From CAZNVB01 sp964651495 (GTDB lineage Bacteria > Acidobacteriota > Aminicenantia > Aminicenantales > UBA8522): a stretch of 12,523 nt of DNA. Positions within the stretch are counted from its first letter, which is position 1. Every line of letters starts with the position of its first letter. The notes beneath the pieces were generated by a model. That model was not told the DNA's origin and made no database searches. It saw nothing but the letters and a program-made list of their open reading frames with translations. Positions 5,022 through 12,439 of this stretch are shown one piece after another. The position numbers were made by a program, and so were the translations under genes. The stretch covers positions 1-12,523 of the forward strand of contig CAZYWP010000096.1 of the NCBI GenBank assembly GCA_964651495.1, written 5' to 3'.

Positions 5022-7415
5022 ATGAGTAAACGGACCGCTTTGACTATCATGATCATTATTCTTTTGGGATTCCTGTCCTTCGCTCAGGAGCCCTACAAGC
5101 TGCCGCCCAAGGAGATTATCAACATCCTCGACGTGCCGCCCAGTCCGCGCGTGTCGCTGAGCCCGGCCGGAGGCACGATGGCCCTCAGCGAAAACGGGCC
5201 GATGCCGTCCATCGTCGATGTCTCTCAGCCCATCCTCCGGATTGCCGGAATTCGCCTCACGCCGGCCAACAACAGCCGCCAGGTCCTGAGCTTCAGCACC
5301 GGCCTTAGCCTCAAGAACATAAAAACCGGGGAGGTCCGCACAATCAGCCTGCCCGTCGGGGCCAATATGACCTCCGTCTCCTGGGCGCCCGACGGCCGGG
5401 CCATCGTCTTTCTCCGCTATCTCGAGACCGGCGTCGAGCTTTGGAGCCTCGACGTCGAGAGCGGCACAGCCAAAGCGCTGACTCCGCCGGTCGTTAATGC
5501 TGTCACGCCCTCTTTCAACTGGATTCCGGATGGCCGGCGACTGATCGTTTCTCTCATCCCCGAGGGACGCGGTCCGGCGCCTGAACCGCCCCGGGTCCCG
5601 AAGGGGCCGAACATCCAGGAGACCGCCGGCAAATTCACTAAGACTGCCACGTTCCAAGACCTTCTCAAGAGCGCCTTCGACGCGGCGCTGTTCGAGTATT
5701 ACGCCACCGCTCAACTCGCTCTCATCGACATCGCCGGCGGCCAAATTCAGAAAGTCGGAAAGCCCGGAATTTACATCGAATTCTCCTCGTCACCCGACAT
5801 GAACTACATCCTGGTCAACCACGTCAAACGCCCCTATTCCTATTCTGTGCCTTTCTCCGGTTTTGCCCGCTCCTATGAGATCTGGGATTCCAAGGGTTCA
5901 TTGGTCCATCTTCTCGCTGATCTTCCTCCCGATGAAAACGTCCCGATCAACGGCGTCCCCAAAGGCCCGCGCAACGTGAACTGGATGCCCCACAAACCCT
6001 CGACTTTAATTTGGGTCGAAGCCCTCGATGAGGGCGACCCGGAAAAACAGGCTCCCTTCCGCGACCGCTACCTGACCCTGGGCTCACCATTTCAAGCGAC
6101 CCCCGGGGAAGTGCTCAAACTCAAGGAAAGGGCTGCCGGCCTGACCCACTTCTCAACTCCGGGACTTGCCCTCGCCTCCGAGTCCATCTGGAGGAAAAGG
6201 TGGCGGACCACGTATCTAGTCGATCTCGACCACCCCGCTGTCGCGCCCAAAAAAATATTTGACCTGAGCACCCGGGACCGGTATAACGATCCCGGCTCAC
6301 CGGTCACAACCACTCTCCGGACCGGTGAACGGGTCATCCTCCAGGACAAGGACTGGATCTATCTCGAAGGCAGCGGCGCCTCTCCCCAGGGCGACTATCC
6401 GTTTCTCGACAGGATCAACATCAGGTCCCTAAAAAAAGAGAGGCTCTTCCAATGCCAGGATCCGGCCTACGAGACTTTCGTCGATTTCGACGGCGCCTCC
6501 CGCTCCCGCATCATCACGAGCTACGAAACCAGCACTCAGCCTCCCAACTACTATCTCTACGATATGAAGACCAAGTCCCGCCAAGCCCTGACCGAATTCA
6601 AGGACCCGGCTCCACAGCTCGCCGATGTCAGGAAGGAGCGCATCAAGTACAAGCGGGACGACGGCGTCGAACTCTCCGGCACTCTCTATCTCCCGGCCGG
6701 CTATCAGCCGGGGCGGCGCCTCCCCACGGTCGTCTGGGCCTACCCGCTGGAGTACAGCGACACTTCGACCGCCGGCCAGGTGCGGGGCTCGGTCAACCGG
6801 TTCACTTTTTATCGTGGCGCCTCGCATCTCTTTTTCATCACCCAGGGCTATGCCATCCTGGACGGCGCCGAGATGCCGGTCGTCGGCGACCCCAAGACCG
6901 TGAACGACACCTATGTCCAGCAGGTCGTGGCCAACGCCTGGGCCGCCGTCCGGAAGCTGGATGAGATGGGGGTTGCCGATCCCAAACGGATCGGAGTCGG
7001 CGGACACAGCTACGGCGCTTTCATGACGGCCAACCTCCTGGCCCACTGCGATTTCTTCGCCGCCGGCATCGCCCGCAGCGGCGCCTACAACCGGACCCTG
7101 ACTCCTTTCGGATTCCAGAGCGAGCGCCGGACTCTCTGGGAGGCCGTCGAAACCTACGTCAAGATGTCTCCCTTCATGCACGCCGACAAGATCAATGAGC
7201 CGATCCTGCTCGTCCACGGGGAAGCCGACAACAACTCGGGCACGTTCCCGATCCAGTCAGAGCGTCTCTTTGCCGCCCTGAAGGGATTCGGCGCCACGGC
7301 CCGGCTGGTCATGCTGCCCAATGAGAGCCACGGGTACAGCGCCAGGGAGAGCGTGCTCCATGTCCTCGCCGAGATGATCGAGTGGTTCGACAAGTACGTG
7401 AAAAACCGAAGCTGA
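5022..7415 (+). CDS. Exported S9 family serine peptidase, glutamyl endopeptidase (S9D) type
   Basis: A 797-aa protein with a signal peptide (MSKRTALTIMIIILLGFLSFA, probable cleavage after Ala21), so it acts in the periplasm or outside. Residues about 50-540 form the beta-propeller-like domain of prolyl oligopeptidase relatives, with repeats such as SVSWAPDGRAIVF and FNWIPDGRRLIV. Residues about 560-797 are an alpha/beta-hydrolase with the triad Ser663 (GGHSYGAFMT), Asp736 (HGEADNNSG) and His770 (NESHGYSARES). The motifs RSGAYNRTLTPFGFQ, MSPFMHADKI and PPRVPKGPNIQ are those of the plant chloroplast glutamyl endopeptidase and its bacterial relatives, which cut peptides after Glu. Length fits the family. 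AAAGGAG at 5008-5014 is 7 nt before the ATG. It stands alone, divergent from the response regulator; it likely degrades peptides for nutrition. Family is very sure, Glu specificity inferred. Confidence 0.93.
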   Translation: MSKRTALTIMIIILLGFLSFAQEPYKLPPKEIINILDVPPSPRVSLSPAGGTMALSENGPMPSIVDVSQPILRIAGIRLTPANNSRQVLSFSTGLSLKNIKTGEVRTISLPVGANMTSVSWAPDGRAIVFLRYLETGVELWSLDVESGTAKALTPPVVNAVTPSFNWIPDGRRLIVSLIPEGRGPAPEPPRVPKGPNIQETAGKFTKTATFQDLLKSAFDAALFEYYATAQLALIDIAGGQIQKVGKPGIYIEFSSSPDMNYILVNHVKRPYSYSVPFSGFARSYEIWDSKGSLVHLLADLPPDENVPINGVPKGPRNVNWMPHKPSTLIWVEALDEGDPEKQAPFRDRYLTLGSPFQATPGEVLKLKERAAGLTHFSTPGLALASESIWRKRWRTTYLVDLDHPAVAPKKIFDLSTRDRYNDPGSPVTTTLRTGERVILQDKDWIYLEGSGASPQGDYPFLDRINIRSLKKERLFQCQDPAYETFVDFDGASRSRIITSYETSTQPPNYYLYDMKTKSRQALTEFKDPAPQLADVRKERIKYKRDDGVELSGTLYLPAGYQPGRRLPTVVWAYPLEYSDTSTAGQVRGSVNRFTFYRGASHLFFITQGYAILDGAEMPVVGDPKTVNDTYVQQVVANAWAAVRKLDEMGVADPKRIGVGGHSYGAFMTANLLAHCDFFAAGIARSGAYNRTLTPFGFQSERRTLWEAVETYVKMSPFMHADKINEPILLVHGEADNNSGTFPIQSERLFAALKGFGATARLVMLPNESHGYSARESVLHVLAEMIEWFDKYVKNRS

Positions 7416-7431
7416 GACCGCCCCACGGAGG

Positions 7432-7473
7432 TTGAATTTTCTCCAGCGCACGAGGTACAATATCGACTATAAT
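7432..7473 (+). promoter_or_regulatory. Putative sigma-70 promoter(s) of the GyrI-like gene
   Basis: TTGAAT (7432-7437) is followed after 18 bp by TACAAT (7456-7461). A second, perfect -10 hexamer TATAAT lies at 7468-7473 but has no good -35 at 16-18 bp. Either would start transcription 25-40 nt before the ATG at 7504, giving a leader that contains the AAGGAG site. This suggests that the gene is not solely read through from the peptidase gene, whose stop is at 7415. Confidence 0.5.
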
Positions 7474-7503
7474 AGTGGGAGAACACCGGCAAGGAGACAT
7501 GAC

Positions 7504-8064
7504 ATGAAAAAAACGGCCCTGATTCTGGGATTTTTGCTCCTTCTTCCGGCCGCCGACCCGGCCCGGGCCCGTTCCGCGCCGGCCGTCCAGGGCGCGGCGG
7601 TCAAAATTCAGAAGGTAGAGCCATTCGCTTATTTTTGCCTGAAGCATAAGGGATCATTCTCGGCCATCCAGGAGGTCATCCAGCGCCTGATGCTGGAGTC
7701 CCAATCGCAGAATGTCTTCCCCTCCGGCCCCCTGATGGGGGTCTATTACGGCAACCCCGAGCAGGTCAAGCCCGAGCAACTGGAATGGGAAATGGGGTTC
7801 CCGGTGACTCCGCACGCTCTCGTCCAGCCGCCGCTGGAAAAGAAAGAATGGAATTTCACCGAAGTGGCCGTCTGCCTGCACAAGGGCTCATACGAAAAAA
7901 CCGGAGAGACCATCAGCAAGATGATGGAATGGATAGAGGCCAGCGGCTACGCCGCGGACGGGCCTATCATGGAGCGTTACCTGGACATGGACCCCGAAGG
8001 AATGAAGCCCCAGGATTTAAGGACCGAAATCTGGATCCCGGTCAAATCCAGCCAAGATCGCTGA
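7504..8064 (+). CDS. Exported GyrI-like (SHS2-duplication) ligand-binding protein
   Basis: A 186-aa protein with an N-terminal signal peptide (MKKTALILGFLLLLPAADPARA). The mature part consists of two similar halves, about 37-101 and 116-180. Each opens with C-L-(K)-H-K-G-S-F/Y (Cys45 and Cys124) and closes with an E-x-x-x-P-V strand (QLEWEMGFPV, DLRTEIWIPV, with Glu96 and Glu175), after G-P-x-M and Y-x-x-x-P-E-x-x-K. This is the duplicated SHS2 architecture of GyrI-like/AraC effector-binding domains, which bind small hydrophobic or cationic molecules with a central Glu. Those are normally cytoplasmic and often fused to a transcription factor; here there is no DNA-binding domain and the protein is exported. 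AAGGAG at 7491-7496 lies 7 nt before ATG 7504; the in-frame ATG at 7432 would bury the signal peptide. Ligand unknown. Confidence 0.8.
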   Translation: MKKTALILGFLLLLPAADPARARSAPAVQGAAVKIQKVEPFAYFCLKHKGSFSAIQEVIQRLMLESQSQNVFPSGPLMGVYYGNPEQVKPEQLEWEMGFPVTPHALVQPPLEKKEWNFTEVAVCLHKGSYEKTGETISKMMEWIEASGYAADGPIMERYLDMDPEGMKPQDLRTEIWIPVKSSQDR

Positions 8065-8071
8065 ACTCGGG

Positions 8072-8088
8072 AAACCCGGAATTCTTGA
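8072..8088. repeat. Short element resembling the flank of the other assembly gap (copy 2)
   Basis: The 17 bases from 8072 read, in reverse complement, TCAAGAATTCCGGGTTT, the same core as 4874-4893. It starts 7 nt after the stop codon of the GyrI-like gene and ends 10 nt before the gap. The adjoining TCGGG-AAA-CCCGG could form a tiny hairpin but lacks a U-run, so it is not called a terminator. Confidence 0.3.
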
Positions 8089-8098
8089 TCCCCCAGTA

Positions 8099-8198
8099 NN
8101 NNNNNNNNNNNNNNNNNNNNNNNNNNNNNNNNNNNNNNNNNNNNNNNNNNNNNNNNNNNNNNNNNNNNNNNNNNNNNNNNNNNNNNNNNNNNNNNNNN
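8099..8198. other. Assembly gap (100 N)
   Basis: A second run of exactly 100 unknown bases. It separates the convergent GyrI-like gene and the minus-strand membrane protein gene and removes the C-terminal coding part of the latter. The true length is unknown. Confidence 0.98.
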
Positions 8199-8545
8199 CC
8201 CTCCTGGCCTTCCAGCAGGCGGGCGATCGAGTTGGCCGATAGGTGGATCCCGTGGCCGTCCACGTAGAGCAGCAAGCCGAGGACCAGGACAATCCAGGGA
8301 ACCCTGACCTGTGTCTTGCCCGACGACGGCATCTTCGCTTCCGCCAGCCTTTTCAATCTAAAGGAGACCGCCAGGGCAGCCGGGACGACCACAAAAGGCG
8401 TCAGAAAATCGAGGGCATCCCCCTGGTTTACCGGCCAGGCTAAGAAGCCCGGCAGGAAAGCCGGCAGCATATGAAAAAGGGCGTAACTCAGCGCATAGGC
8501 AAAGAGCCAGCGGCAGAGTGCGGTGCTGTCATTTCTCATGGCCAT
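8199..8545 (-). CDS. Small multispanning membrane protein, C terminus lost in the gap (partial)
   Basis: 115 codons are visible before the gap. Three hydrophobic segments occur at about 11-37, 46-65 and 82-100, with a basic cytoplasmic-type loop between the second and third (RLKRLAEAKMPSSGKTQVR). After the third segment comes the polar, His-rich motif YVDGHGIHLSANSIARLLEG, which could bind a metal or be an active site at the membrane surface. I do not recognise the family. AAGGA lies just upstream of ATG 8545; the second Met at 8539 would have better spacing. It follows the response regulator by 62 nt on the same strand with no terminator, so it is probably the last gene of that operon or a target of the regulator. 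Any reading through the Ns to 8042 is artificial. Confidence 0.65.
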
Positions 8546-8607
8546 ATCTTCCTTAACATTCTGAACCCACCCGAATAAGCGGCCGGAGCGAGGCCTGGGT
8601 CGTCTCC

Positions 8608-9297
8608 CTATTTTTGAAACTTGTAGCCCGACCAGGGGACGGTCAGGAGATGGCGGGGCCGGGCCGGGTCGTCCTCGATTTTCATCCTTAAATTATGAAC
8701 AAACGTGTCCACCGTCCTGGTCGTTGGATAGCGATCGTAACCCCAGACCTCGTTGAGAATGGAATTCCGGTTGATGACTTCCCCTTCATGGGAAATCAGC
8801 AGCCTGAGCAGCCCGAATTCCTTGGCGGTAAGGCGGATCTCTTTTCCACCCTTGGAAGCGGTCTGCTTCTTGAAATTCAAGTGTACATCCCCGAAAGAAC
8901 ACTCTTCCAGCTCCACCGTCTCGGGCCGGCTGCGGCGCAGGATCGCCCGGATCCGGGCCAGGAATTCCCTCGGGCCGAACGGCTTGAGGAGATAATCGTC
9001 CGCTCCCAGCTCCAATCCCAGGACCTTGTCGATTTCCTCCTTCCGCTGGCCGGAGATCATGATGATCGGCGTGGCCCTTTTCTCTTCCCGGAGCATTCGG
9101 CAGATATCGAGCCCGCCGAGCGAAGGCAGGACCATATCGATGGCAATCAAGTCGGGATGCTCCTTAAGGGCAAATTCCAGCCCCTGGCGGCCGTCAGAGG
9201 CCGTGATCACCGCGAACCCCTGCGCTTCCACGGCCGCAGCCAGGGTACTAAGGAGCGCCTCGTCGTCCTCGATGATCAATATCTTTTTCGTAGTCAT
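8608..9297 (-). CDS. OmpR/PhoB-family DNA-binding response regulator
   Basis: A 229-aa transcription factor. The receiver domain (about 1-120) has the acidic pair Asp11/Asp12, phospho-acceptor Asp54 (LIAIDMVLPS), Ser82 in the Thr/Ser position and Lys105 (YLLKPFG). The C-terminal winged helix (about 130-229) contains LTAKEFGLLRLLISHEGEV, the recognition-helix region TTRTVDTFVHNLRMKIEDD and the wing LLTVPWSGYKF, all typical of the OmpR/PhoB output domain. Length is standard. Its ATG directly follows the TAG of the kinase gene (9300-9298, then 9297) with only a weak ribosome site, so translation is very likely coupled to the kinase. The regulon is unknown; the adjoining membrane protein gene is the closest candidate target. 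Confidence 0.95.
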   Translation of the reverse strand: MTTKKILIIEDDEALLSTLAAAVEAQGFAVITASDGRQGLEFALKEHPDLIAIDMVLPSLGGLDICRMLREEKRATPIIMISGQRKEEIDKVLGLELGADDYLLKPFGPREFLARIRAILRRSRPETVELEECSFGDVHLNFKKQTASKGGKEIRLTAKEFGLLRLLISHEGEVINRNSILNEVWGYDRYPTTRTVDTFVHNLRMKIEDDPARPRHLLTVPWSGYKFQK

Positions 9298-11673
9298 CTA
9301 TGACTTAGGAAAGATGAGCCTGAACGTGCTTCCCTCGCCGGGCCGGCTTTCGACGCCGATGTCGCCATGGTGCGCGGCCATGATGTGCTTGGCAATTTTC
9401 AGGCCCAAGCCTACGCCCTTGGGGTTGACCCCGGCCGCCCCGGTCGAGCGGTAAAACTTATCGAAGATCTTCCCCAGATCATTCTCGGGGATTCCGATGC
9501 CCTTATCGCTGACCTGAATTTCGACTTCCCGTTCCTTCTCGATGAGGCTGATGCCGATCATCTTCCTTTCTGCCGAGTATTTTATAGCATTGTCGATCAG
9601 ATTAATCAACACCTGCTTGACCGCATCCCGGTCGATATTCAGGAACACGGGCGCGGAAGGATATTCCTGGCGGACGTCAAACCCGGCTTCATCGAGTTTG
9701 TGCCGGAAAACCTGCAGCGCCTCGTCGATGAGCGGCCTGAGCTCGGCCGGCCCGAACCGGTAGGTCTTCGCCTGCTGCTCGATCTTCCCGAAATCGAGGA
9801 TATTGTGGATGAGTCGGGAGAGGCGGCCGCTCTCGGAGGCCAGGAGGGCCACCAGCTCTTCTTTTTTGGCCTTGTCCTTGATCTTCCCGTCCTGGAGAAT
9901 TTCCGTCAACCCCTGGATCGAGCTCATGGGCGTCCTGAGCTCATGGGAAACCGTGGAGACGAATTCGGTCTTGAGGCGGTTGAGCTCGTCGAGCTTTTCC
10001 TTGGAAGCTCTTTCGTAAATGACCTCCTCCTGCAGCCGAATCCGCTCGAGGCCGGAGGCGAGCTCGCCCGTCAGCGTGATCAGCAGCTCGATGTCGTCGC
10101 TGCTGAACCGCGCGCCGGACTTCTTTTTTCCGACAGCGACGGCGCCGGCCAGAGAGCTCGACTTGAAGGGCAAGGGGATAACGACCTCGAACCGGAGTGC
10201 CTTCAGGGCCTCGGATTGAGAAAAATCGATCTGCTGTTCCGTGTGCGTCGCACCATGCCTTGCCCAGACCATATTGGACGACAGGCAGAGGAGAAGGGGG
10301 AAACGTTGCCTGTCCTGCCAGCCGGAAGAGATAACAAGCCGGGTTTCCTCCGGAGTTATTGAATAGACGATGACGGCTACCCGATCCAGGGGAATCGAGG
10401 ATTTTGCATGGTCGTTGAAGACGCCGATCATTTCTTCCTGGTCGAGGACGTGGCGGATGGTCTCGTTGAAGCGGAGAATCGCCTTCCTGTAGTCATAGCT
10501 CTGCCGGAAAAAGGACCTGTCCACAAATTCCTGGATTCTCCTCCTGGCCGGATGAAAAACAAGGGCCGCCAGGAAGGCGCTGCCCAGAGAGACGGCCGTT
10601 TCGCCGGCCATGAACATTCGGGAAAAGACGTTCTGAAGCACGCGAACGGAGAAAAGATAAACCCCCACCGTGAAGATGGTCAGCAGAGAATAGACCAGGC
10701 TGCGGTTAATGACCAGCTCGACATCCAGAAGCCTGAACTTGAAAATGGATAAGGCCATTCCAAGCGGGGCAAAAACAAAGAACACGGAGGAAAACTCCTC
10801 GGAAAGAAAGGGGCCGAGCTTCAGGGCCGTCGGTATCTGATAGGTGAAGATGAACGGCCCCACTCCGAGGAGCAGGCCCAGGAAAATCCATTTGATCTGG
10901 GCCCGATTTTCTTCCAGGTCCGCCCGCCGATAGACCCGGATGAAATGAAAAATGGCCAGAAGAAGGAGGGCGACGAGGTAAAGGCGGAACACCGAGAAAG
11001 CGAGAACATACAACCGGAAAATCTCGATCGAAGACCTGAGACTGGAGATCAGGATGGCGGAGACGAAGACGGCGCTGAATAAGAGGGAGAAGCAATAACC
11101 AAGGCCGATGGCGAAACGGAGGTCCCTCCTCGAAAAGGCCAGGGAAAAGTGGAAGAGCAGGGCGGGGGCGAGCGGATAAAGAAAGTAAAAAAGCAGGGCG
11201 GGAAAATAGGTCGGCCATCTATCCCGCAGGCAGTACGTGCCGCCGTTGATGACGAGAAGCGAGGAAAAGGCCATGGCCAGCCAGTAGAGGATCCGGGCCT
11301 TCTCGTCTTCCCATTTCAGGACAAAGACGACGAACCCGATCAGGAAGCTGAACAGGCCGATGAAGAGATAAATCAGAGGAAACGGCACCCGGCTGTAATA
11401 GGCTGCAAACTGGGCCCTGATCGTCTCGACCCGCCCATCCTTTTGGACCTGGAACATGGCCCACTCGCCGACGGACTTCTGGCTCAGGATAAACTCGATG
11501 TCCTTCGACTTTTCGACCCGGATGTCGTCAACTTGCCGGAGGCCGGATGTGCGGATCCTTTCGGGGAGGCCTGGGCGCGTGCGCAGCAGAAAAAAACCGT
11601 ACAGGCTGACCGCGACTATGGCAGCCCCCCCTAGCAAAGCAAAGACAAAGCGAGGATTGCGGCTGCGGGTCAT
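9298..11673 (-). CDS. Membrane sensor histidine kinase with ComP-like N terminus, GAF-like and HisKA/HATPase domains
   Basis: A 791-aa inner-membrane kinase. A first membrane helix (9-30) is followed by a roughly 65-residue extracytoplasmic segment (about 32-95) resembling the degenerate PDZ domain of ComP-type sensors, then about nine more hydrophobic helices to about 373. The motif FRLLDVELVINRSLVYSLLTI and the exit HPARRRIQEFVDRSFFRQSYDYR are typical of this ComP-like membrane module. A GAF-like domain spans about 395-545 and a short coil about 546-570. HisKA has His577 in VSHELRTPM. The HATPase has N-box Asn691/Asn695, G1 DKGIGIP (723-729), F-box FDKFYR and G2 GVGLGLKIA (753-761). Its stop abuts the regulator start, marking a cognate pair. 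The ligand is unknown; peptide or lipid signals are possible by analogy with ComP. Confidence 0.93.
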   Translation of the reverse strand: MTRSRNPRFVFALLGGAAIVAVSLYGFFLLRTRPGLPERIRTSGLRQVDDIRVEKSKDIEFILSQKSVGEWAMFQVQKDGRVETIRAQFAAYYSRVPFPLIYLFIGLFSFLIGFVVFVLKWEDEKARILYWLAMAFSSLLVINGGTYCLRDRWPTYFPALLFYFLYPLAPALLFHFSLAFSRRDLRFAIGLGYCFSLLFSAVFVSAILISSLRSSIEIFRLYVLAFSVFRLYLVALLLLAIFHFIRVYRRADLEENRAQIKWIFLGLLLGVGPFIFTYQIPTALKLGPFLSEEFSSVFFVFAPLGMALSIFKFRLLDVELVINRSLVYSLLTIFTVGVYLFSVRVLQNVFSRMFMAGETAVSLGSAFLAALVFHPARRRIQEFVDRSFFRQSYDYRKAILRFNETIRHVLDQEEMIGVFNDHAKSSIPLDRVAVIVYSITPEETRLVISSGWQDRQRFPLLLCLSSNMVWARHGATHTEQQIDFSQSEALKALRFEVVIPLPFKSSSLAGAVAVGKKKSGARFSSDDIELLITLTGELASGLERIRLQEEVIYERASKEKLDELNRLKTEFVSTVSHELRTPMSSIQGLTEILQDGKIKDKAKKEELVALLASESGRLSRLIHNILDFGKIEQQAKTYRFGPAELRPLIDEALQVFRHKLDEAGFDVRQEYPSAPVFLNIDRDAVKQVLINLIDNAIKYSAERKMIGISLIEKEREVEIQVSDKGIGIPENDLGKIFDKFYRSTGAAGVNPKGVGLGLKIAKHIMAAHHGDIGVESRPGEGSTFRLIFPKS

Positions 11674-11692
11674 TCCCCCGTCCCTGGCCGAG

Positions 11693-11722
11693 AATATAGC
11701 ATCAACGGAGAAATGAAGTCAA
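11693..11722 (-). promoter_or_regulatory. Putative sigma-70 promoter of the kinase-regulator operon
   Basis: Minus-strand TTGACT (11722-11717) and TATATT (11698-11693) are separated by 18 bp; each hexamer matches consensus at five of six positions. The -35 box lies inside the end of the QueG-like gene. The predicted start near 11686 gives a leader of about 13 nt with AGGGA and GGGGGA before the ATG at 11673. The kinase genes may thus be transcribed both from here and by read-through. Confidence 0.5.
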
Positions 11723-12400
11723 ACGATTCCGGCGCTCCGGCCCGCAGGCCTTGACACAGACCCCGCAGATGAACTGGCTAACGATGTGCAGGCGCCGGAA
11801 TTCCTTGAGCTTCTCGAAGCAGGCCTGATGGTCGAATTCCTCTCGCGTCTTCTTGATGGCGCCGGCGGGACAGGTCGACAGACAAAAAGTGCATCCGCCG
11901 CAATCCGTTTCAAGAGGGCGGTCGGGCTCGAGCGGCATATCGGTCAGGATAGTGACCAGGCGGAACTGGGCCCCGAAATCCGGGTTGACGAGCAAATTGT
12001 TCCGCCCCATCCAGCCCAGCCCGGCAAGATACCCGACTTTTTTATGCGATACATGGCCTTGCTGTTTTTCCCAGTCGATGATCTGTGAGGCCGGTATGGG
12101 CATGGCCTTGAAACCCGCCTCCTGAATCCGGCATGAAAGAAGAAAGGCGGTCCGGTCAAGGAAATTGTTGACCTGCCGGTAATGATGAGAATACAGGGGC
12201 GTGGGGCGGTCCTCAATTTCCTCAAGAACCGCAGTGACAAGCCTCTTGCCAAGAGATATCGCCCTGGGAAAAGCGGCCGCCGATCTGCTGTCGAGCTTGA
12301 ATTCCTTTCTGATATCGATGATATCGGCGACGCCAAACAGGCTGATCCCCATCTCGAAGGCCAGTTTCCTCAAGAGGTCTTTGTTTAGCGTGCCGGGCAT
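11702..12400 (-). CDS. Short QueG-like (COG1600) double [4Fe-4S] protein
   Basis: A 232-aa protein related to epoxyqueuosine reductase, the cobalamin-dependent enzyme that makes the last step of queuosine in tRNA. Visible marks are the motif KVGYLAGLGWMGRNNLLVN (about 121-139), GAQFRLVTILTDMPLEPD, and eight cysteines in the two-cluster pattern: Cys167, 170, 173 and 177 (CGGCTFCLSTCP), then Cys194, 212, 215 and 219 (ICGVCVKACGP). Bona fide QueG is about 310-380 aa and carries C-terminal extensions missing here, so this is more likely one of the shorter COG1600 relatives of unknown substrate; calling it QueG would be unsafe. It starts at ATG 12400 with no Shine-Dalgarno and a promoter that leaves about 3 nt of leader. 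The kinase gene follows 28 nt downstream on the same strand. Confidence 0.8.
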   Translation of the reverse strand: MPGTLNKDLLRKLAFEMGISLFGVADIIDIRKEFKLDSRSAAAFPRAISLGKRLVTAVLEEIEDRPTPLYSHHYRQVNNFLDRTAFLLSCRIQEAGFKAMPIPASQIIDWEKQQGHVSHKKVGYLAGLGWMGRNNLLVNPDFGAQFRLVTILTDMPLEPDRPLETDCGGCTFCLSTCPAGAIKKTREEFDHQACFEKLKEFRRLHIVSQFICGVCVKACGPERRNRLTSFLR

Positions 12401-12409
12401 GTCAATTTC

Positions 12410-12439
12410 ATTTTAGCGGGGCTCCGGCTGAGGTGTCAA
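12410..12439 (-). promoter_or_regulatory. Sigma-70 promoter of the QueG-like gene
   Basis: Minus-strand TTGACA (12439-12434), 18-bp spacer and TAAAAT (12415-12410) match consensus at 11 of 12 positions. Exactly 9 nt lie between the -10 box and the ATG at 12400, the same geometry as at the tandem-receiver gene. The predicted message begins about 3 nt before the ATG, and the intervening bases (GAAATTGAC) contain no Shine-Dalgarno. Confidence 0.65.

Noticed and set aside
4791..5744. ORFs running through the N gap (4288-5025 plus, 4791-5744 minus)
   Set aside because: The frame across 100 Ns is arbitrary, and both are shadows of the receiver and peptidase genes.
6429..7217. Minus-strand ORF of 262 aa inside the S9 peptidase gene
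   Set aside because: It lies opposite the catalytic domain and has the repetitive Gly/Asp/Val composition expected of an antisense frame.
8042..8545. Membrane protein ORF extended through the gap to 8042
   Set aside because: The frame across the Ns cannot be trusted and the end would overlap the convergent GyrI-like gene; only 8199-8545 is kept.
8546..8607. GGCC-based hairpin between the regulator and the membrane protein gene as a terminator
   Set aside because: Only a 4-bp stem and no U-run; read-through is more likely.
9367..10362. Plus-strand ORF of 331 aa inside the kinase gene
   Set aside because: Antisense shadow of well-conserved HisKA/HATPase coding sequence; no domain of its own.
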